Part shown: piece after piece, positions 16,134 to 24,960 of the stretch
Layout of the letters: each line of letters opens with the position of its first letter
How positions within the stretch are numbered: the first letter of the stretch is position 1
Assembly: GCF_002845275.2 (NCBI RefSeq)
Contig: NZ_CP088149.1
Coordinates: forward strand, 1,546,501-1,610,500
Direction: 5' to 3'
DNA: 64,000 nt
Source of the DNA: Pseudomonas sp. S06B 330
Lineage (GTDB): Bacteria; Pseudomonadota; Gammaproteobacteria; Pseudomonadales; Pseudomonadaceae
Notes under the pieces: generated by a model
The model's database searches: none
Told to the model about the DNA's origin: nothing
Seen by the model: only the letters and a program-made list of their open reading frames with translations
Program-made: the position numbers and the translations under genes

Positions 16134-16946
16134 ATGCAAAACCGCATGATGATTACTGGCGCAGGCTCCGGGCTGGGCCGCGAGATCGCGCTGCGCTGGG
16201 CACGCGAGGGCTGGCAACTGGCGTTGGCGGATGTCAATGAGGCGGGCCTGAAGGACACCCTGGCACTGGTCAAAGAGGCGGGTGGCCAAGGCTTTGTGCA
16301 ACGCTGCGACGTGCGCGACTACAGTCAGCTCACTGCACTGGCCCAGGCCTGCGAAGAGAAGTTTGGCGGTATCGATGTCATCGTCAACAACGCCGGGGTG
16401 GCCTCGGGCGGCTTCTTCTCTGAACTGTCGCTGGAAGACTGGGAGTGGCAGCTGTCGATCAACCTGATGGGTGTGGTCAAGGGTTGCAAGGCCTTCCTGC
16501 CGATGCTTGAACGCAGTAAAGGCCGGATCATCAACATCGCCTCAATGGCGGCGTTGATGCAGGGGCCGGCAATGAGTAACTACAACGTGGCCAAGGCTGG
16601 CGTTTTGGCACTGTCGGAGAGCCTACTGATCGAGTTACGCCAGCAGGAAGTCGCGGTGCATGTGGTCTGCCCCTCGTTCTTTCAGACCAACTTGCTCGAC
16701 TCGTTCCGCGGCCCGACCCCGGCGATGAAGGCTCAGGTCGGCAAGCTGTTGGAAAGCTCGCCGATCAGTGCTGCCGATATTGCCGAGTACATTTTCGAGC
16801 AGGTCGCAGAGGGTCAGTTCCTGATCCTGCCGCATGAACTGGGGCGTAACGCCTGGCAACTCAAGCAGCGCAATCCACAGATGATCTACGACGAGATGGC
16901 GACGATGGCGGAGAAAATGCGCGCCAAAGCCAAACCGGCTTCCTAG
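16134..16946 (+). CDS. Short-chain dehydrogenase/reductase (SDR)
   Basis: Product of 270 residues from ATG 16134 (ATAAGG upstream). Classical SDR landmarks: TGAGSGLGRE for NAD(P) at residues 8-17, NNAG at about 85-88, Ser in IINIASMAAL, and YNVAK (Tyr/Lys catalytic pair) at about 152-156. The C-terminus carries an extra tail (YDEMATMAEKMRAKAK). The substrate cannot be told from sequence. It appears monocistronic and is followed by a REP pair. Confidence 0.85.
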   Translation: MQNRMMITGAGSGLGREIALRWAREGWQLALADVNEAGLKDTLALVKEAGGQGFVQRCDVRDYSQLTALAQACEEKFGGIDVIVNNAGVASGGFFSELSLEDWEWQLSINLMGVVKGCKAFLPMLERSKGRIINIASMAALMQGPAMSNYNVAKAGVLALSESLLIELRQQEVAVHVVCPSFFQTNLLDSFRGPTPAMKAQVGKLLESSPISAADIAEYIFEQVAEGQFLILPHELGRNAWQLKQRNPQMIYDEMATMAEKMRAKAKPAS

Positions 16947-16964
16947 ACGATGCAGAGGGGGAGT

Positions 16965-17045
16965 CAGTCTTGCTGGCGATGGGGGCGGAGTGGTGCCAGC
17001 GCTAGCGCGGTGTTTGCATCGCTGGCAAGGCCAGCTTCCACAGGT
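16965..17045. repeat. REP element pair (REPIN)
   Basis: TCTTGCTGGCGATGGGGGCG at 16967 onward and, inverted, TTGCATCGCTGGCAAGGCC to about 17044 (GCTTCCACAGG end). Same REP family as at 870-947. Confidence 0.8.
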
Positions 17046-17094
17046 TCGGTATACATCCAATCGGTTAACCTAGGCCCTTTATAACTGGACCGGG

Positions 17095-17436
17095 ATGGCT
17101 GGTGTGATCAATTACCTGTGGTTTTTCCTCGCGGCGGTCTTCGAGATCGCCGGTTGCTATGCCTTTTACATGTGGCTGCGGCTAGGCAAGAGCGGCTGGT
17201 GGATTGCCCCGGCGTTGCTCAGCCTGACCCTGTTCGCATTGATCCTCACCCGCGTCGAGGCCGCCTACGCCGGACGCGCCTATGCCGCCTATGGTGGTAT
17301 CTATATCGTCACGTCATTGCTGTGGCTGGCTGTGATCGAACGCGCGCGGCCATTGGGCAGCGACTGGATCGGCGCCTTGCTGTGTGTGCTGGGGGCCAGC
17401 ATCATTGTGCTGGGACCACGCCTGCAGAGTGCATAA
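17095..17436 (+). CDS. YnfA/UPF0060 family membrane protein
   Basis: Small multidrug-resistance-like membrane protein of 113 residues with four helices. Family motifs: [24 protein letters not shown], the central [19 protein letters not shown], and [20 protein letters not shown] at the C-terminus. ATG 17095 is used; a GTG three codons later (MINYLWF) gives the usual 110-residue length and may be the true start. Function is unproven; YnfA has been proposed as an SMR-type exporter. Confidence 0.85.
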   Translation: MAGVINYLWFFLAAVFEIAGCYAFYMWLRLGKSGWWIAPALLSLTLFALILTRVEAAYAGRAYAAYGGIYIVTSLLWLAVIERARPLGSDWIGALLCVLGASIIVLGPRLQSA

Positions 17437-17561
17437 AAAGCGAAAATCTGTAGGCAAATTCGTCGGTAGAAGTGGGATCGGTCTATTTGATTGGCTGAGT
17501 ATTGAAGCGCTCTGACACCCCGTGCAGTCTCCGAACTCTCAGTATTGGGGAGGATCGGAGC

Positions 17562-17744
17562 ATGTTAGTGATCGGCCGCGAAGTCGGTGAGGTGATCGCC
17601 ATTGATGAGCACATCAAGGTCAAGGTGCTCTCGGTAGAGGGCAATGTGGTGCGCTTCGGTATCAGCGCACCGCGCGAAATCGAGGTGCATCGAGCAGAAA
17701 TCTATCGGCGTATTGCCGAGCTGGCGGGCAAGGGGACGGAGTGA
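17562..17744 (+). CDS. CsrA/RsmA family RNA-binding regulator (possibly RsmI)
   Basis: A 60-residue CsrA homologue from ATG 17562, with GGAGGATCGGAG upstream. The RNA-contacting Arg44 (VHRAEIY) is conserved, and Arg6 and Gly9-Glu10 (MLVIGREVGE) are present. The start MLVIGREVGE rather than MLILTRRVGE marks it as the RsmI-like paralogue of fluorescent pseudomonads rather than the main RsmA or RsmE; this sub-assignment is from memory. It binds GGA motifs in mRNA leaders and is titrated by Rsm sRNAs (family knowledge). Its stop abuts the stop of the convergent yheU gene with no gap. Confidence 0.85.
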   Translation: MLVIGREVGEVIAIDEHIKVKVLSVEGNVVRFGISAPREIEVHRAEIYRRIAELAGKGTE

Positions 17745-17972
17745 TCAGTCGAACAGTTCTTTGGGCACGTCGTGCTTGGCCAGCAGCTGACATTGCTGGC
17801 TTTCAAGGTCAAAGAGGATGAACGCCTGCTGCTTGGCCAGGGCTTGGCGTACGCGTAGTACGCGGGTTTCCAGCGGGGTGTCGTCGCCGTTGTCGGTACC
17901 GTCGCGGGTGACGAAGTCCTCGATCAGGCGGGTGAGGGTTTCGGCTTCCAGTTGGTCGTAGGGAATCAGCAT
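17745..17972 (-). CDS. YheU/UPF0270 family protein
   Basis: A 75-residue protein starting MLIPYDQLEAETLTRLIEDFVTRDGTD, the diagnostic start of UPF0270. ATG 17972 gives the family's usual length; an upstream ATG at 18005 would add 11 residues. Function unknown. It converges on csrA with no intergenic space. Confidence 0.88.
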   Translation of the reverse strand: MLIPYDQLEAETLTRLIEDFVTRDGTDNGDDTPLETRVLRVRQALAKQQAFILFDLESQQCQLLAKHDVPKELFD

Positions 17973-18037
17973 AAACAGGACAGGCTTGGCGAAATGAGTA
18001 CCCATGCTACGCGAAACCTGTCCTGACTGTGTAGGCG

Positions 18038-19240
18038 CTAGTGCTTGTTGCCGACCAGGCTGTCGACCGCGGGCACACGGGTTTCGGTTTCCATCTGCGC
18101 GTCGTGTTCAAGCTGATGGCTGAAGCTTTCCAGCGAACTGCCCGTAGCGTGGGAGTCGCTGGCAAACACCGGCGGGCTGAGCAAGTAGGCGGTGAGCAGG
18201 CGGCTCAGGGCTGCCAGGCTGTCGATATGGGTTCGTTCATAACCGTGGGTGGCATCGCAACCAAAGGCCAGCAGCGCGGTGCGGATGTCGTGACCGGCGG
18301 TGATCGCCGAGTGGGCGTCGCTGAAGTAGTAGCGAAACACATCGCGGCGCGCCGGCAGTTCGTTGTCACGGGCCAGCTTCAGCAGATGGCGCGACAGGTG
18401 ATAGTCGTAAGGGCCGGCCGAGTCTTGCATGGCCACGCTGACGGCATGCTCGCTGGAGTGTTGTCCTGGCGCGACCGGGGCGATGTCGATGCCGACAAAC
18501 TCGCTGACATCCCAGGGCAGGGCGGCAGCAGCGCCAGAGCCGGTTTCTTCGGTGATGGTGAACAGCGGGTGGCAGTCAATCAATGGCTGGGCGCCGCTGT
18601 CGACCACGGCTTTGAGTGATGCCAGCAGCGCCGCCACACCGGCTTTGTCATCCAGGTGACGGGCACTGATGTGACCGCTTTCGGTGAACTCCGGCAGAGG
18701 GTCGAAGGCGACGAAGTCACCGATATCGATGCCCAGTGATTGGCAATCGGCACGGGTTGCGCAGTAGGCATCCAGACGCAGTTCAATGTGTTCCCAGCTC
18801 ACTGGCATCTGGTCAATGGCGGTGTTGTAGGCGTGCCCGCTGGCCATCAACGGTAGGACGCTGCCACGCAGCACGCCGTTATCGGTGAAAACACTGACTC
18901 GGCTGCCTTCGGCGAAGCGGCTGGACCAGCAACCTACCGGCGCCAGCGACAGCCGGCCGTTGTCCTGAATCGCCCGCACGCTGGCGCCGATGGTGTCCAG
19001 GTGGGCCGAGACGGCGCGGTCCGGTGAGCTCTTGCGTCCTTTGAGGGTGGCGCGGATGGTGCCGCGACGAGTCAGTTCGAAGGGGATGCCTAGCTCTTCC
19101 AGGCGTTCGGCGACATAGCGCACGATGGTGTCGGTAAAACCGGTAGGGCTGGGAATGGCGAGCATCTCCAGCAAGACTTTCTGCAGATAATTGAGATCGG
19201 GTTCCGGGCATTGTTCGGGCATGCGGCCTCCTGTGCTCAT
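18038..19240 (-). CDS. M42-like peptidase of the NAGGN osmoprotectant operon
   Basis: Metallo-aminopeptidase-like protein of 400 residues. Metal-ligand blocks are visible: SAHLDTIG (His-x-Asp), HLDDKAGVAALLAS (Asp) and TITEETGSGAA (Glu-Glu), in the order of M42/M20-type enzymes; DAHSAITAG near residue 315 supplies a late His. In Pseudomonas this peptidase always follows ngg and asnO, the synthesis genes for N-acetylglutaminylglutamine amide (NAGGN). Its role is not proven; breakdown or processing of the dipeptide is the usual guess. It overlaps the end of ngg by 4 bases. Confidence 0.88.
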   Translation of the reverse strand: MSTGGRMPEQCPEPDLNYLQKVLLEMLAIPSPTGFTDTIVRYVAERLEELGIPFELTRRGTIRATLKGRKSSPDRAVSAHLDTIGASVRAIQDNGRLSLAPVGCWSSRFAEGSRVSVFTDNGVLRGSVLPLMASGHAYNTAIDQMPVSWEHIELRLDAYCATRADCQSLGIDIGDFVAFDPLPEFTESGHISARHLDDKAGVAALLASLKAVVDSGAQPLIDCHPLFTITEETGSGAAAALPWDVSEFVGIDIAPVAPGQHSSEHAVSVAMQDSAGPYDYHLSRHLLKLARDNELPARRDVFRYYFSDAHSAITAGHDIRTALLAFGCDATHGYERTHIDSLAALSRLLTAYLLSPPVFASDSHATGSSLESFSHQLEHDAQMETETRVPAVDSLVGNKH

Positions 19241-20982
19241 GGCGTCAGTTTGCTGTGTGGGAACAGCAGGTCGACGAAGCGTTCGGCAGTGGGTTGCGGT
19301 TCGTGGTTGGCCAGGCCGACGCGTTCATTGGCTTCAATGAACACGTGTTCGGGCTGATCGGCGGCCTTGACCATCAGATCGAGGCCGACCACGGGAATAT
19401 CGAGAGCGCGGGCGGCGCGCACAGCGGCATCAACCAACTGCGGGTGCAGGCGCTCAGTGACGTCCTCCAGGCATCCACCGGTGTGCAGATTGGCGGTGCG
19501 CCGTACAGTCAGGCGCTGGCCCGCAGGTAGTACGCTGTCGTAATCGACGCCAGCACCGTGCAGGGTGCGCTGGGTTTCCTCATCCAGCGGGATGCGGCTT
19601 TCGCCGTCGGTAGCGGCCTGGCGTCGGCGGCTTTGCGCTTCAATCAAGGCACCAACGGCGTGCTGGCCGTCACCGACGATCTGCGCCGGGTGGCGAATGG
19701 CGGCCGCGACGACCTCAAAGCCGATGACCACGATGCGCAAGTCCAGGCCCTCATGGAAACTTTCCAGCAGCACTCGGCTGTCGAAGCGCCGAGCGTTGTC
19801 CACGGCCTGGCTGATCGCTTCAAGGCTGGTCAGGTTCACCGCCACCCCTTGACCCTGCTCGCCATTCAGCGGCTTGACCACGACTGCGCCGTGGTCTTCG
19901 AGAAACGCCAGGTTATCGTCGGCATTGCCGGCCAATTGCTGCGCCGGCAGTTGCAGCCCGGCGTTCTTCAGTACGTTGTGGGTCAGGCTTTTGTCCTGGC
20001 ATAGGGTCATGCTCACGGCGCTGGTCAGATCACTGAGAGATTCGCGGCAACGCACCCGCCGTCCGCCCAGGCTTAAAGTGAACAGCCCGCTCTCGGCGTC
20101 ATCGACCTGTACATCGATGCCACGCCGGTAAGCCTCTTCGACGATGATCCGGGCGTAGGGGTTGAGCCCGGCTTCAGGCCCAGGCCCCAGGAACAGTGGT
20201 TGGTTGATGCCGTTCTTGCGCTTGATCGCGAAGGTCGGCAGGGTGCGAAAACCGAGCTTGGCATACAGGCGTTTAGCCTGGCGATTGTCGTGCAACACCG
20301 ACAGGTCCAGGCAGCTAAGGCCGCGGCTCATGAAGTGCTCGATCAAGTGCCGCACCAGCACTTCGCCGACCCCTGGCCGGGTACAGTGTGGGTCTACCGC
20401 CAGGCACCAGAGGCTGCTGCCATGCTCGGGGTCGGAAAAGGCCTTGTGATGATTCAGGCCCATGACAGTGCCAATCACCGCGCCACTGTCTTCGTCTTCG
20501 GCCAGCCAGTACACCGGGCCACCGAGGTGGCGCGGGGTCAGCAGCGCCGGGTCGATGGGCAACATGCCTCGGGCCAGGTACAAGGCATTGATCGCCTGCC
20601 AGTCGCTGTCACTCTGCGCGCGACGGATACGAAAGCCACGAAACACCCGCTGCGCCGGGCGGTAGTCGCTGAACCACAGGCGCAGGGTGTCGGAGGGGTC
20701 GAGGAACAGCTGCTGTGGCGCCTGGGCCAGCACTTGCTGCGGCGCCGCGACATACAGGGCGATGTCACGCTCGCCGGGTCGTTCGTCTTGCAGGGCATTG
20801 GCCAGGCTTGCCGGATCTGGGTAGGTGTGGCCGATCAGCAAGCGCCCCCAGCCGCAATGCAAAGAACGCGGCTGGTCGTGAGGCTCGCTACCGTCGCCGG
20901 CCAGTTGCGCTTGCAAGCGCTCGTAGGACGGTACCTGGCCGCGAACCAGTCGCTGCCCATAAGGTGATGCGTGGGCTTTCAT
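19237..20982 (-). CDS. ngg: N-acetylglutaminylglutamine synthetase
   Basis: Two-domain enzyme of 581 residues. The N-terminal part (about 95-260) is a GNAT acetyltransferase domain (SLWCLAVDPHCTRPGVGEVLVRHLIEHF is the acetyl-CoA loop). The C-terminal part (about 285-575) is an ATP-grasp domain (VVVKPLNGEQGQGVAVNL, VPVVGLDLMVKA, FIEANERVG). It couples acetylation and peptide-bond formation to make N-acetylglutaminylglutamine, the precursor of the osmolyte NAGGN. It sits between asnO and the peptidase gene with gaps of 3 bases and a 4-base overlap. Osmotic-stress induction is known for the P. aeruginosa homologue. Confidence 0.92.
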   Translation of the reverse strand: MKAHASPYGQRLVRGQVPSYERLQAQLAGDGSEPHDQPRSLHCGWGRLLIGHTYPDPASLANALQDERPGERDIALYVAAPQQVLAQAPQQLFLDPSDTLRLWFSDYRPAQRVFRGFRIRRAQSDSDWQAINALYLARGMLPIDPALLTPRHLGGPVYWLAEDEDSGAVIGTVMGLNHHKAFSDPEHGSSLWCLAVDPHCTRPGVGEVLVRHLIEHFMSRGLSCLDLSVLHDNRQAKRLYAKLGFRTLPTFAIKRKNGINQPLFLGPGPEAGLNPYARIIVEEAYRRGIDVQVDDAESGLFTLSLGGRRVRCRESLSDLTSAVSMTLCQDKSLTHNVLKNAGLQLPAQQLAGNADDNLAFLEDHGAVVVKPLNGEQGQGVAVNLTSLEAISQAVDNARRFDSRVLLESFHEGLDLRIVVIGFEVVAAAIRHPAQIVGDGQHAVGALIEAQSRRRQAATDGESRIPLDEETQRTLHGAGVDYDSVLPAGQRLTVRRTANLHTGGCLEDVTERLHPQLVDAAVRAARALDIPVVGLDLMVKAADQPEHVFIEANERVGLANHEPQPTAERFVDLLFPHSKLTP

Positions 20983-20985
20983 CGG

Positions 20986-22773
20986 TCAGATTCCTTGTTC
21001 GCTGAGCCACAGGTTCAAGGCTGCCAGTTGCCAGAGTTTCGAGCCGCGCAGCGGTGTCAGCTGGCCATGGGGATCACTGAGCAGGCGGTCCAGTGCCGCC
21101 GGTTCGAACAAGCCGCGGTCCTGGCTGGGGTCCAGCAGCAGTTCGCGCACCCAGTCCAGCGTTGCCCCTTGCAGGTGTTTGAGGCCAGGCACCGGGAAGT
21201 AACCTTTCTTGCGGTCGATGACTTCACTGGGGATGACCAGACGCGCCGCTTCCTTGAGCACCTGTTTGCCGCCGTCAGGCAGCTTGAAACGCCCCGGAAT
21301 ACGCGCCGACAGCTCCACCAGGCGGTAGTCGAGAAACGGCGTGCGTGCTTCCAGGCCCCAGGCCATGGTCATGTTGTCGACCCGTTTGACCGGGTCGTCG
21401 ACCAACATCACCGTGCTGTCCAGGCGCAGCGCCTTGTCCACCGCCGCGCTCGCACCTGGTTGGGCAAAGTGCTGGCGGACAAAGTCGCCGGCGGCGTCGT
21501 GATCGAGTCGCCATGGCTGCTGGACGGTGGCGGCGTAGTCGTCATAACTGCGGTCGAAGAAGGCATCGCGGTAGGCGCCATAAGGGTTCTGCGCACCGTC
21601 TACCTGCGGGTACCAGTGATAACCGGCGAACAACTCGTCAGCGCCTTGGCCGCTTTGCACCACTTTGCAGTGCTTGGCCACTTCGCGGGACAACAGGTAG
21701 AACGCGATGCAGTCGTGGCTGACCATCGGTTCGCTCATGGCGCGGAACGCTGCTGGCAGTTGCTCGATGATCTCTCGTTCGTCAATACGCAGTTGGTGAT
21801 GTTGGGTGCCGTAGTGGCGAGCGATCAGATCGGAATACTGGAACTCATCACCGCGTTCGCCACCGGCATCCTCGAAGCCAATGGAGAAGGTCGACAGATC
21901 CTCGACACCGACTTCGCGCAAGAGGCCGACGAGCAGGCTCGAATCAACCCCACCGGAGAGCAGCACGCCGACATCCACCGCGGCTCGTTGGCGGATCGCC
22001 ACGGCCTCGCGGGTGCTCTCCAGGACCCGGTCACGCCAGTCTTCCAGGCTCAGGTCGTGTTCATCGGAGCGCGGCCCGTAATGCAGCTGCCACCAGACCT
22101 GTTGTTCAACCCGGCCCTGAGCATCGACACGCATCCAGGTGGCCGGAGGCAGCTTCTCGACATTGGCCAGCAACGTACGCGGTGCGGGCACCACGGCGTG
22201 AAAATTCAGGTAGTGGTTGAGGGCTACCGGGTCGAGCATCGGGTTGATGTCGCCACCTTGCAGCAGAGCCGGCAGGCTTGAGGCGAAGCGTAAGCGCTCG
22301 CCGTTGCGCGACAAGTACAGCGGTTTGACGCCCAGGCGGTCGCGGGCGAGAAACAGCTGTTGACTGTCACGCTCCCAGATCGCCAAGGCGAACATGCCGT
22401 TCAGGCGCGGTAGCAGCTCGGCGCCCCAGGCGTGGTAGCCCTTGAGCAGCACTTCCGTGTCGCCCTCGGAATAGAAGGCGTAGCCCAGGCTTTCCAGCTC
22501 ACGGCGCAGTTCCGGGAAGTTGTAGATGGCGCCGTTGAAGGCCAGGGACAGGCCCAACTGATTGTCGACCATTGGCTGCGCCGAGCCATCGGACAGGTCC
22601 ATGATTTTCAGCCGACGATGGCCCAGGGCAATCGGGCCCTGGCTATGAAAGCCCCAGGCATCGGGGCCGCGAGGTGCCAGGTGATGGGTTATTCGCTCGA
22701 CTGCGGCGAGGTCTGCCGGTCGTGATGGGTGTTCTACAGGGGTGAAACGAAACTCTCCAGCTAATCCGCACAT
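20986..22773 (-). CDS. asnO: N-acetylglutaminylglutamine amidotransferase (asparagine-synthase-like)
   Basis: Product of 595 residues: an N-terminal class II glutaminase domain with nucleophile Cys2 (MCGLAGEF) and RGPDAWG, then an asparagine synthetase-like domain with the PP-loop LLSGGVDSSLL at about residues 260-270. It amidates N-acetylglutaminylglutamine to the final osmolyte NAGGN. ATG 22773 has TAAGGACTT upstream. First gene of the three-gene operon; a weak AlgU-like promoter is described upstream. Confidence 0.92.
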   Translation of the reverse strand: MCGLAGEFRFTPVEHPSRPADLAAVERITHHLAPRGPDAWGFHSQGPIALGHRRLKIMDLSDGSAQPMVDNQLGLSLAFNGAIYNFPELRRELESLGYAFYSEGDTEVLLKGYHAWGAELLPRLNGMFALAIWERDSQQLFLARDRLGVKPLYLSRNGERLRFASSLPALLQGGDINPMLDPVALNHYLNFHAVVPAPRTLLANVEKLPPATWMRVDAQGRVEQQVWWQLHYGPRSDEHDLSLEDWRDRVLESTREAVAIRQRAAVDVGVLLSGGVDSSLLVGLLREVGVEDLSTFSIGFEDAGGERGDEFQYSDLIARHYGTQHHQLRIDEREIIEQLPAAFRAMSEPMVSHDCIAFYLLSREVAKHCKVVQSGQGADELFAGYHWYPQVDGAQNPYGAYRDAFFDRSYDDYAATVQQPWRLDHDAAGDFVRQHFAQPGASAAVDKALRLDSTVMLVDDPVKRVDNMTMAWGLEARTPFLDYRLVELSARIPGRFKLPDGGKQVLKEAARLVIPSEVIDRKKGYFPVPGLKHLQGATLDWVRELLLDPSQDRGLFEPAALDRLLSDPHGQLTPLRGSKLWQLAALNLWLSEQGI

Positions 22774-22827
22774 AAGTCCTTACCGGTTTTGCCGTTGGGG
22801 AAGGTGCCAATACACAGGCACAAGGAA

Positions 22828-22854
22828 ACTGACCGGTGCGGATCGTGAGAGTTT
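22828..22854 (-). promoter_or_regulatory. Weak candidate AlgU (sigma-22) promoter for asnO
   Basis: On the minus strand AAACTC (22854-22849), a 16-base spacer, then TCAGT (22832-22828) approximate the AlgU consensus GAACTT-N16/17-TCTGA. It lies 55-80 bases before asnO. The homologous P. aeruginosa operon responds to osmotic stress, which motivates the search; the match itself is poor. Confidence 0.25.
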
Positions 22855-22876
22855 TAGATCGATCGGTTATAAGCAG

Positions 22877-24880
22877 TTAACTCCGCTTGCCCTTGCCGCG
22901 TATCAACTCGCGCAGCATGAAGCGATTCGGGTGGCAGGCCTCAGCGACACTTCGTGGTAGCGGCAAGGGGGCGTTGTCGGCCCAGGCGGCGATCAATTCA
23001 CCGGACAAGGGGGCGGTAATCAGCCCGCGCGATCCATGCCCGCTGTTGATGTACAGGCCTTCGAGCCAAGGGCAGGGAGTGTCTGGTAGTTGCCGGGCAT
23101 CCTTGGCCAGCACCGCATAGCACTGCGCGAATGCCTGGCAGTCGGCCAGCGGGCCGACGATCGGCAGGTAATCAGGGCTGGTACAGCGGAAGGCGGCGCG
23201 GCCCTGCAAGGTGTGCGGATCAATCTGGTGGGCGTTCAGGCGCTCGGCCAGGTCGCTGGAAATTTCTTCAAGCAGGGCCAGGTTGCCGATGTGTTCGCCG
23301 GCCGTCGGGGTGAGGTCGATGTTGTGAAAGTCGAAGCTGGCACCCAGGGTATGTTCGCCCTCACGCGGCGGCGCGACATATCCTTCGGCGCACACCACGC
23401 AGTCCAAGGCCTGGCTTTGCGCCGTGGCGGGCAGGCGGGTGACCTGACCGCGAATACGCTTTAGCGGCAGGTTCGCGCAGGGCTCGAAGCGCTGAATCTC
23501 GGCGGCAGTGGCCAGTACCACCAGCGGTGCGCTAGCCAGCAGCTTGTCGCTTTCCCAGGCCTGCCAAAGGCCGTCGACCTTGCGCAGCTCCAGCACCTGA
23601 TGGTGGGTCCGCAAGGTGATGTTGGGGTGCTGCAGTTGTGCCTGGCACAAGGCCGGTGGATGGACCCAGCCCCCTTCGGGATAGTACAGACCGCCGCTGG
23701 CCAGGCTTACCCCAGCTACGGACTCGGCTTGCTCACGGTTCAGGCGTTGCAACAACTGTGGGTTGAAGGCTTCGGCCAGCAGCGTCTGGCGTTGGTCCTC
23801 CTTGGCATCGAAGGCCAGTTGCAAGACCCCACAGCCATCCCAGTCGCGCCCACGTTGCAGCGCCTCAAGCAAGCGGCGGGTGTAGCCGAAACCACTGAGG
23901 ATCAAACGTGACAAGGCGGTGCCATGAGCAGAAAGCTTGAGGTAGAGCACCCCTTGCGGGTTCCCCGACGCTTCCGCCGCTGGCGTCGCATGGCGTTCCA
24001 GCACCTGTACCTGCCAGCCGCGCGCCGCCAGGCTCGCCGCCGTGGCGCAACCGGCCAACCCCGCGCCGATGACCAGGGCCTGGCGCGGGCCGGGCAGGGT
24101 AGCGGGGCGGGCGAACCAAGGAACGGGCGATGGCAACGCAAGCTCAGCGGGCCGACCTTGGAAGGCGCCACGCAGGATCTCCCACTTCTTGCCGATACCA
24201 GGAATGCGCTTCATCTCGAAGCCCACAGCGATCAGCCCGCGGCGCACCCAGCCGGTGCTGGTGAAGGTACCCAGAGTCGCATTGGCGGCCGACAGCCGCC
24301 CGACCTCGGTGAACAGTTCCGGGGTCCACATCTGTGGGTTCTTGGCCGGGGCAAAACCGTCGAGGAACCAGGCATCGACCTGAGCATCGAGCTGTGGCAA
24401 CTGCTCCAGCACATCGCCGATGATCAGCGTCAGGCGTACCCGGCCCTGATCGAAAACGAACGTCTGGAAGCCGTCATGCACTGCCACGTATTGCGCCAGC
24501 AGTTGGCTACTGAAAGGCGCCAGCTCTGGCCACAGGGCCAGGGCGCGGGTCAGGTCATCGTGGCTGAGCGGGTACTTTTCCACACTGATGAAATGCAGGC
24601 GCGATTCGGCGCTGGCACAGGCGCTGAACAGTTGCCAGGCACAGAAGAAGTTCAGCCCTGTGCCAAAGCCGGTTTCACCAATCACCAAGCACTGGCCGGG
24701 GGCCATCGTACTGAAACGCTGGCGTAGATTGTTCTGCTCAATGAACACATGACGGGTCTCTTCCAGGCTTTGATCCTTGGAGAAGTAAATGTCATCGAAC
24801 TGGCGTGAGTGGGGGCGGCCCTGGTCGTCCCAGTCGATCTGGGCGTAATGGGTTACTTCGGTCATGGTCGGCTCAGGCAT
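22877..24880 (-). CDS. mnmC: Bifunctional tRNA mnm5s2U34 biosynthesis protein MnmC
   Basis: Product of up to 667 residues. The N-terminal methyltransferase domain (MnmD, about 1-245) has the AdoMet motif VIGETGFGTGLNFFCAW and DAWFLDGFAPAKNPQMW. The C-terminal FAD-dependent oxidase domain (about 270-640) has the dinucleotide motif ALVIGAGLAGCATAASLAARGWQVQVLERH. It converts cmnm5s2U to mnm5s2U in tRNA. ATG 24865 (MTEVTHYAQIDW) is an equally good start, five codons in. It is divergent from the PPK2 gene. Confidence 0.94.
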   Translation of the reverse strand: MPEPTMTEVTHYAQIDWDDQGRPHSRQFDDIYFSKDQSLEETRHVFIEQNNLRQRFSTMAPGQCLVIGETGFGTGLNFFCAWQLFSACASAESRLHFISVEKYPLSHDDLTRALALWPELAPFSSQLLAQYVAVHDGFQTFVFDQGRVRLTLIIGDVLEQLPQLDAQVDAWFLDGFAPAKNPQMWTPELFTEVGRLSAANATLGTFTSTGWVRRGLIAVGFEMKRIPGIGKKWEILRGAFQGRPAELALPSPVPWFARPATLPGPRQALVIGAGLAGCATAASLAARGWQVQVLERHATPAAEASGNPQGVLYLKLSAHGTALSRLILSGFGYTRRLLEALQRGRDWDGCGVLQLAFDAKEDQRQTLLAEAFNPQLLQRLNREQAESVAGVSLASGGLYYPEGGWVHPPALCQAQLQHPNITLRTHHQVLELRKVDGLWQAWESDKLLASAPLVVLATAAEIQRFEPCANLPLKRIRGQVTRLPATAQSQALDCVVCAEGYVAPPREGEHTLGASFDFHNIDLTPTAGEHIGNLALLEEISSDLAERLNAHQIDPHTLQGRAAFRCTSPDYLPIVGPLADCQAFAQCYAVLAKDARQLPDTPCPWLEGLYINSGHGSRGLITAPLSGELIAAWADNAPLPLPRSVAEACHPNRFMLRELIRGKGKRS

Positions 24881-24960
24881 GTCTAGAGCGGCATTTTAGC
24901 TTACCCGGACAAAGTCTACCCGGATCCGCTAGTCTTGCTTATCCATGTAGGGAGCCTGGT

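Noticed and set aside
16134..16946. SDR gene as part of the fimbrial island
   Set aside because: It is separated by a hairpin and the DUF3309 gene, has a backbone-like base composition and is followed by a REP pair.
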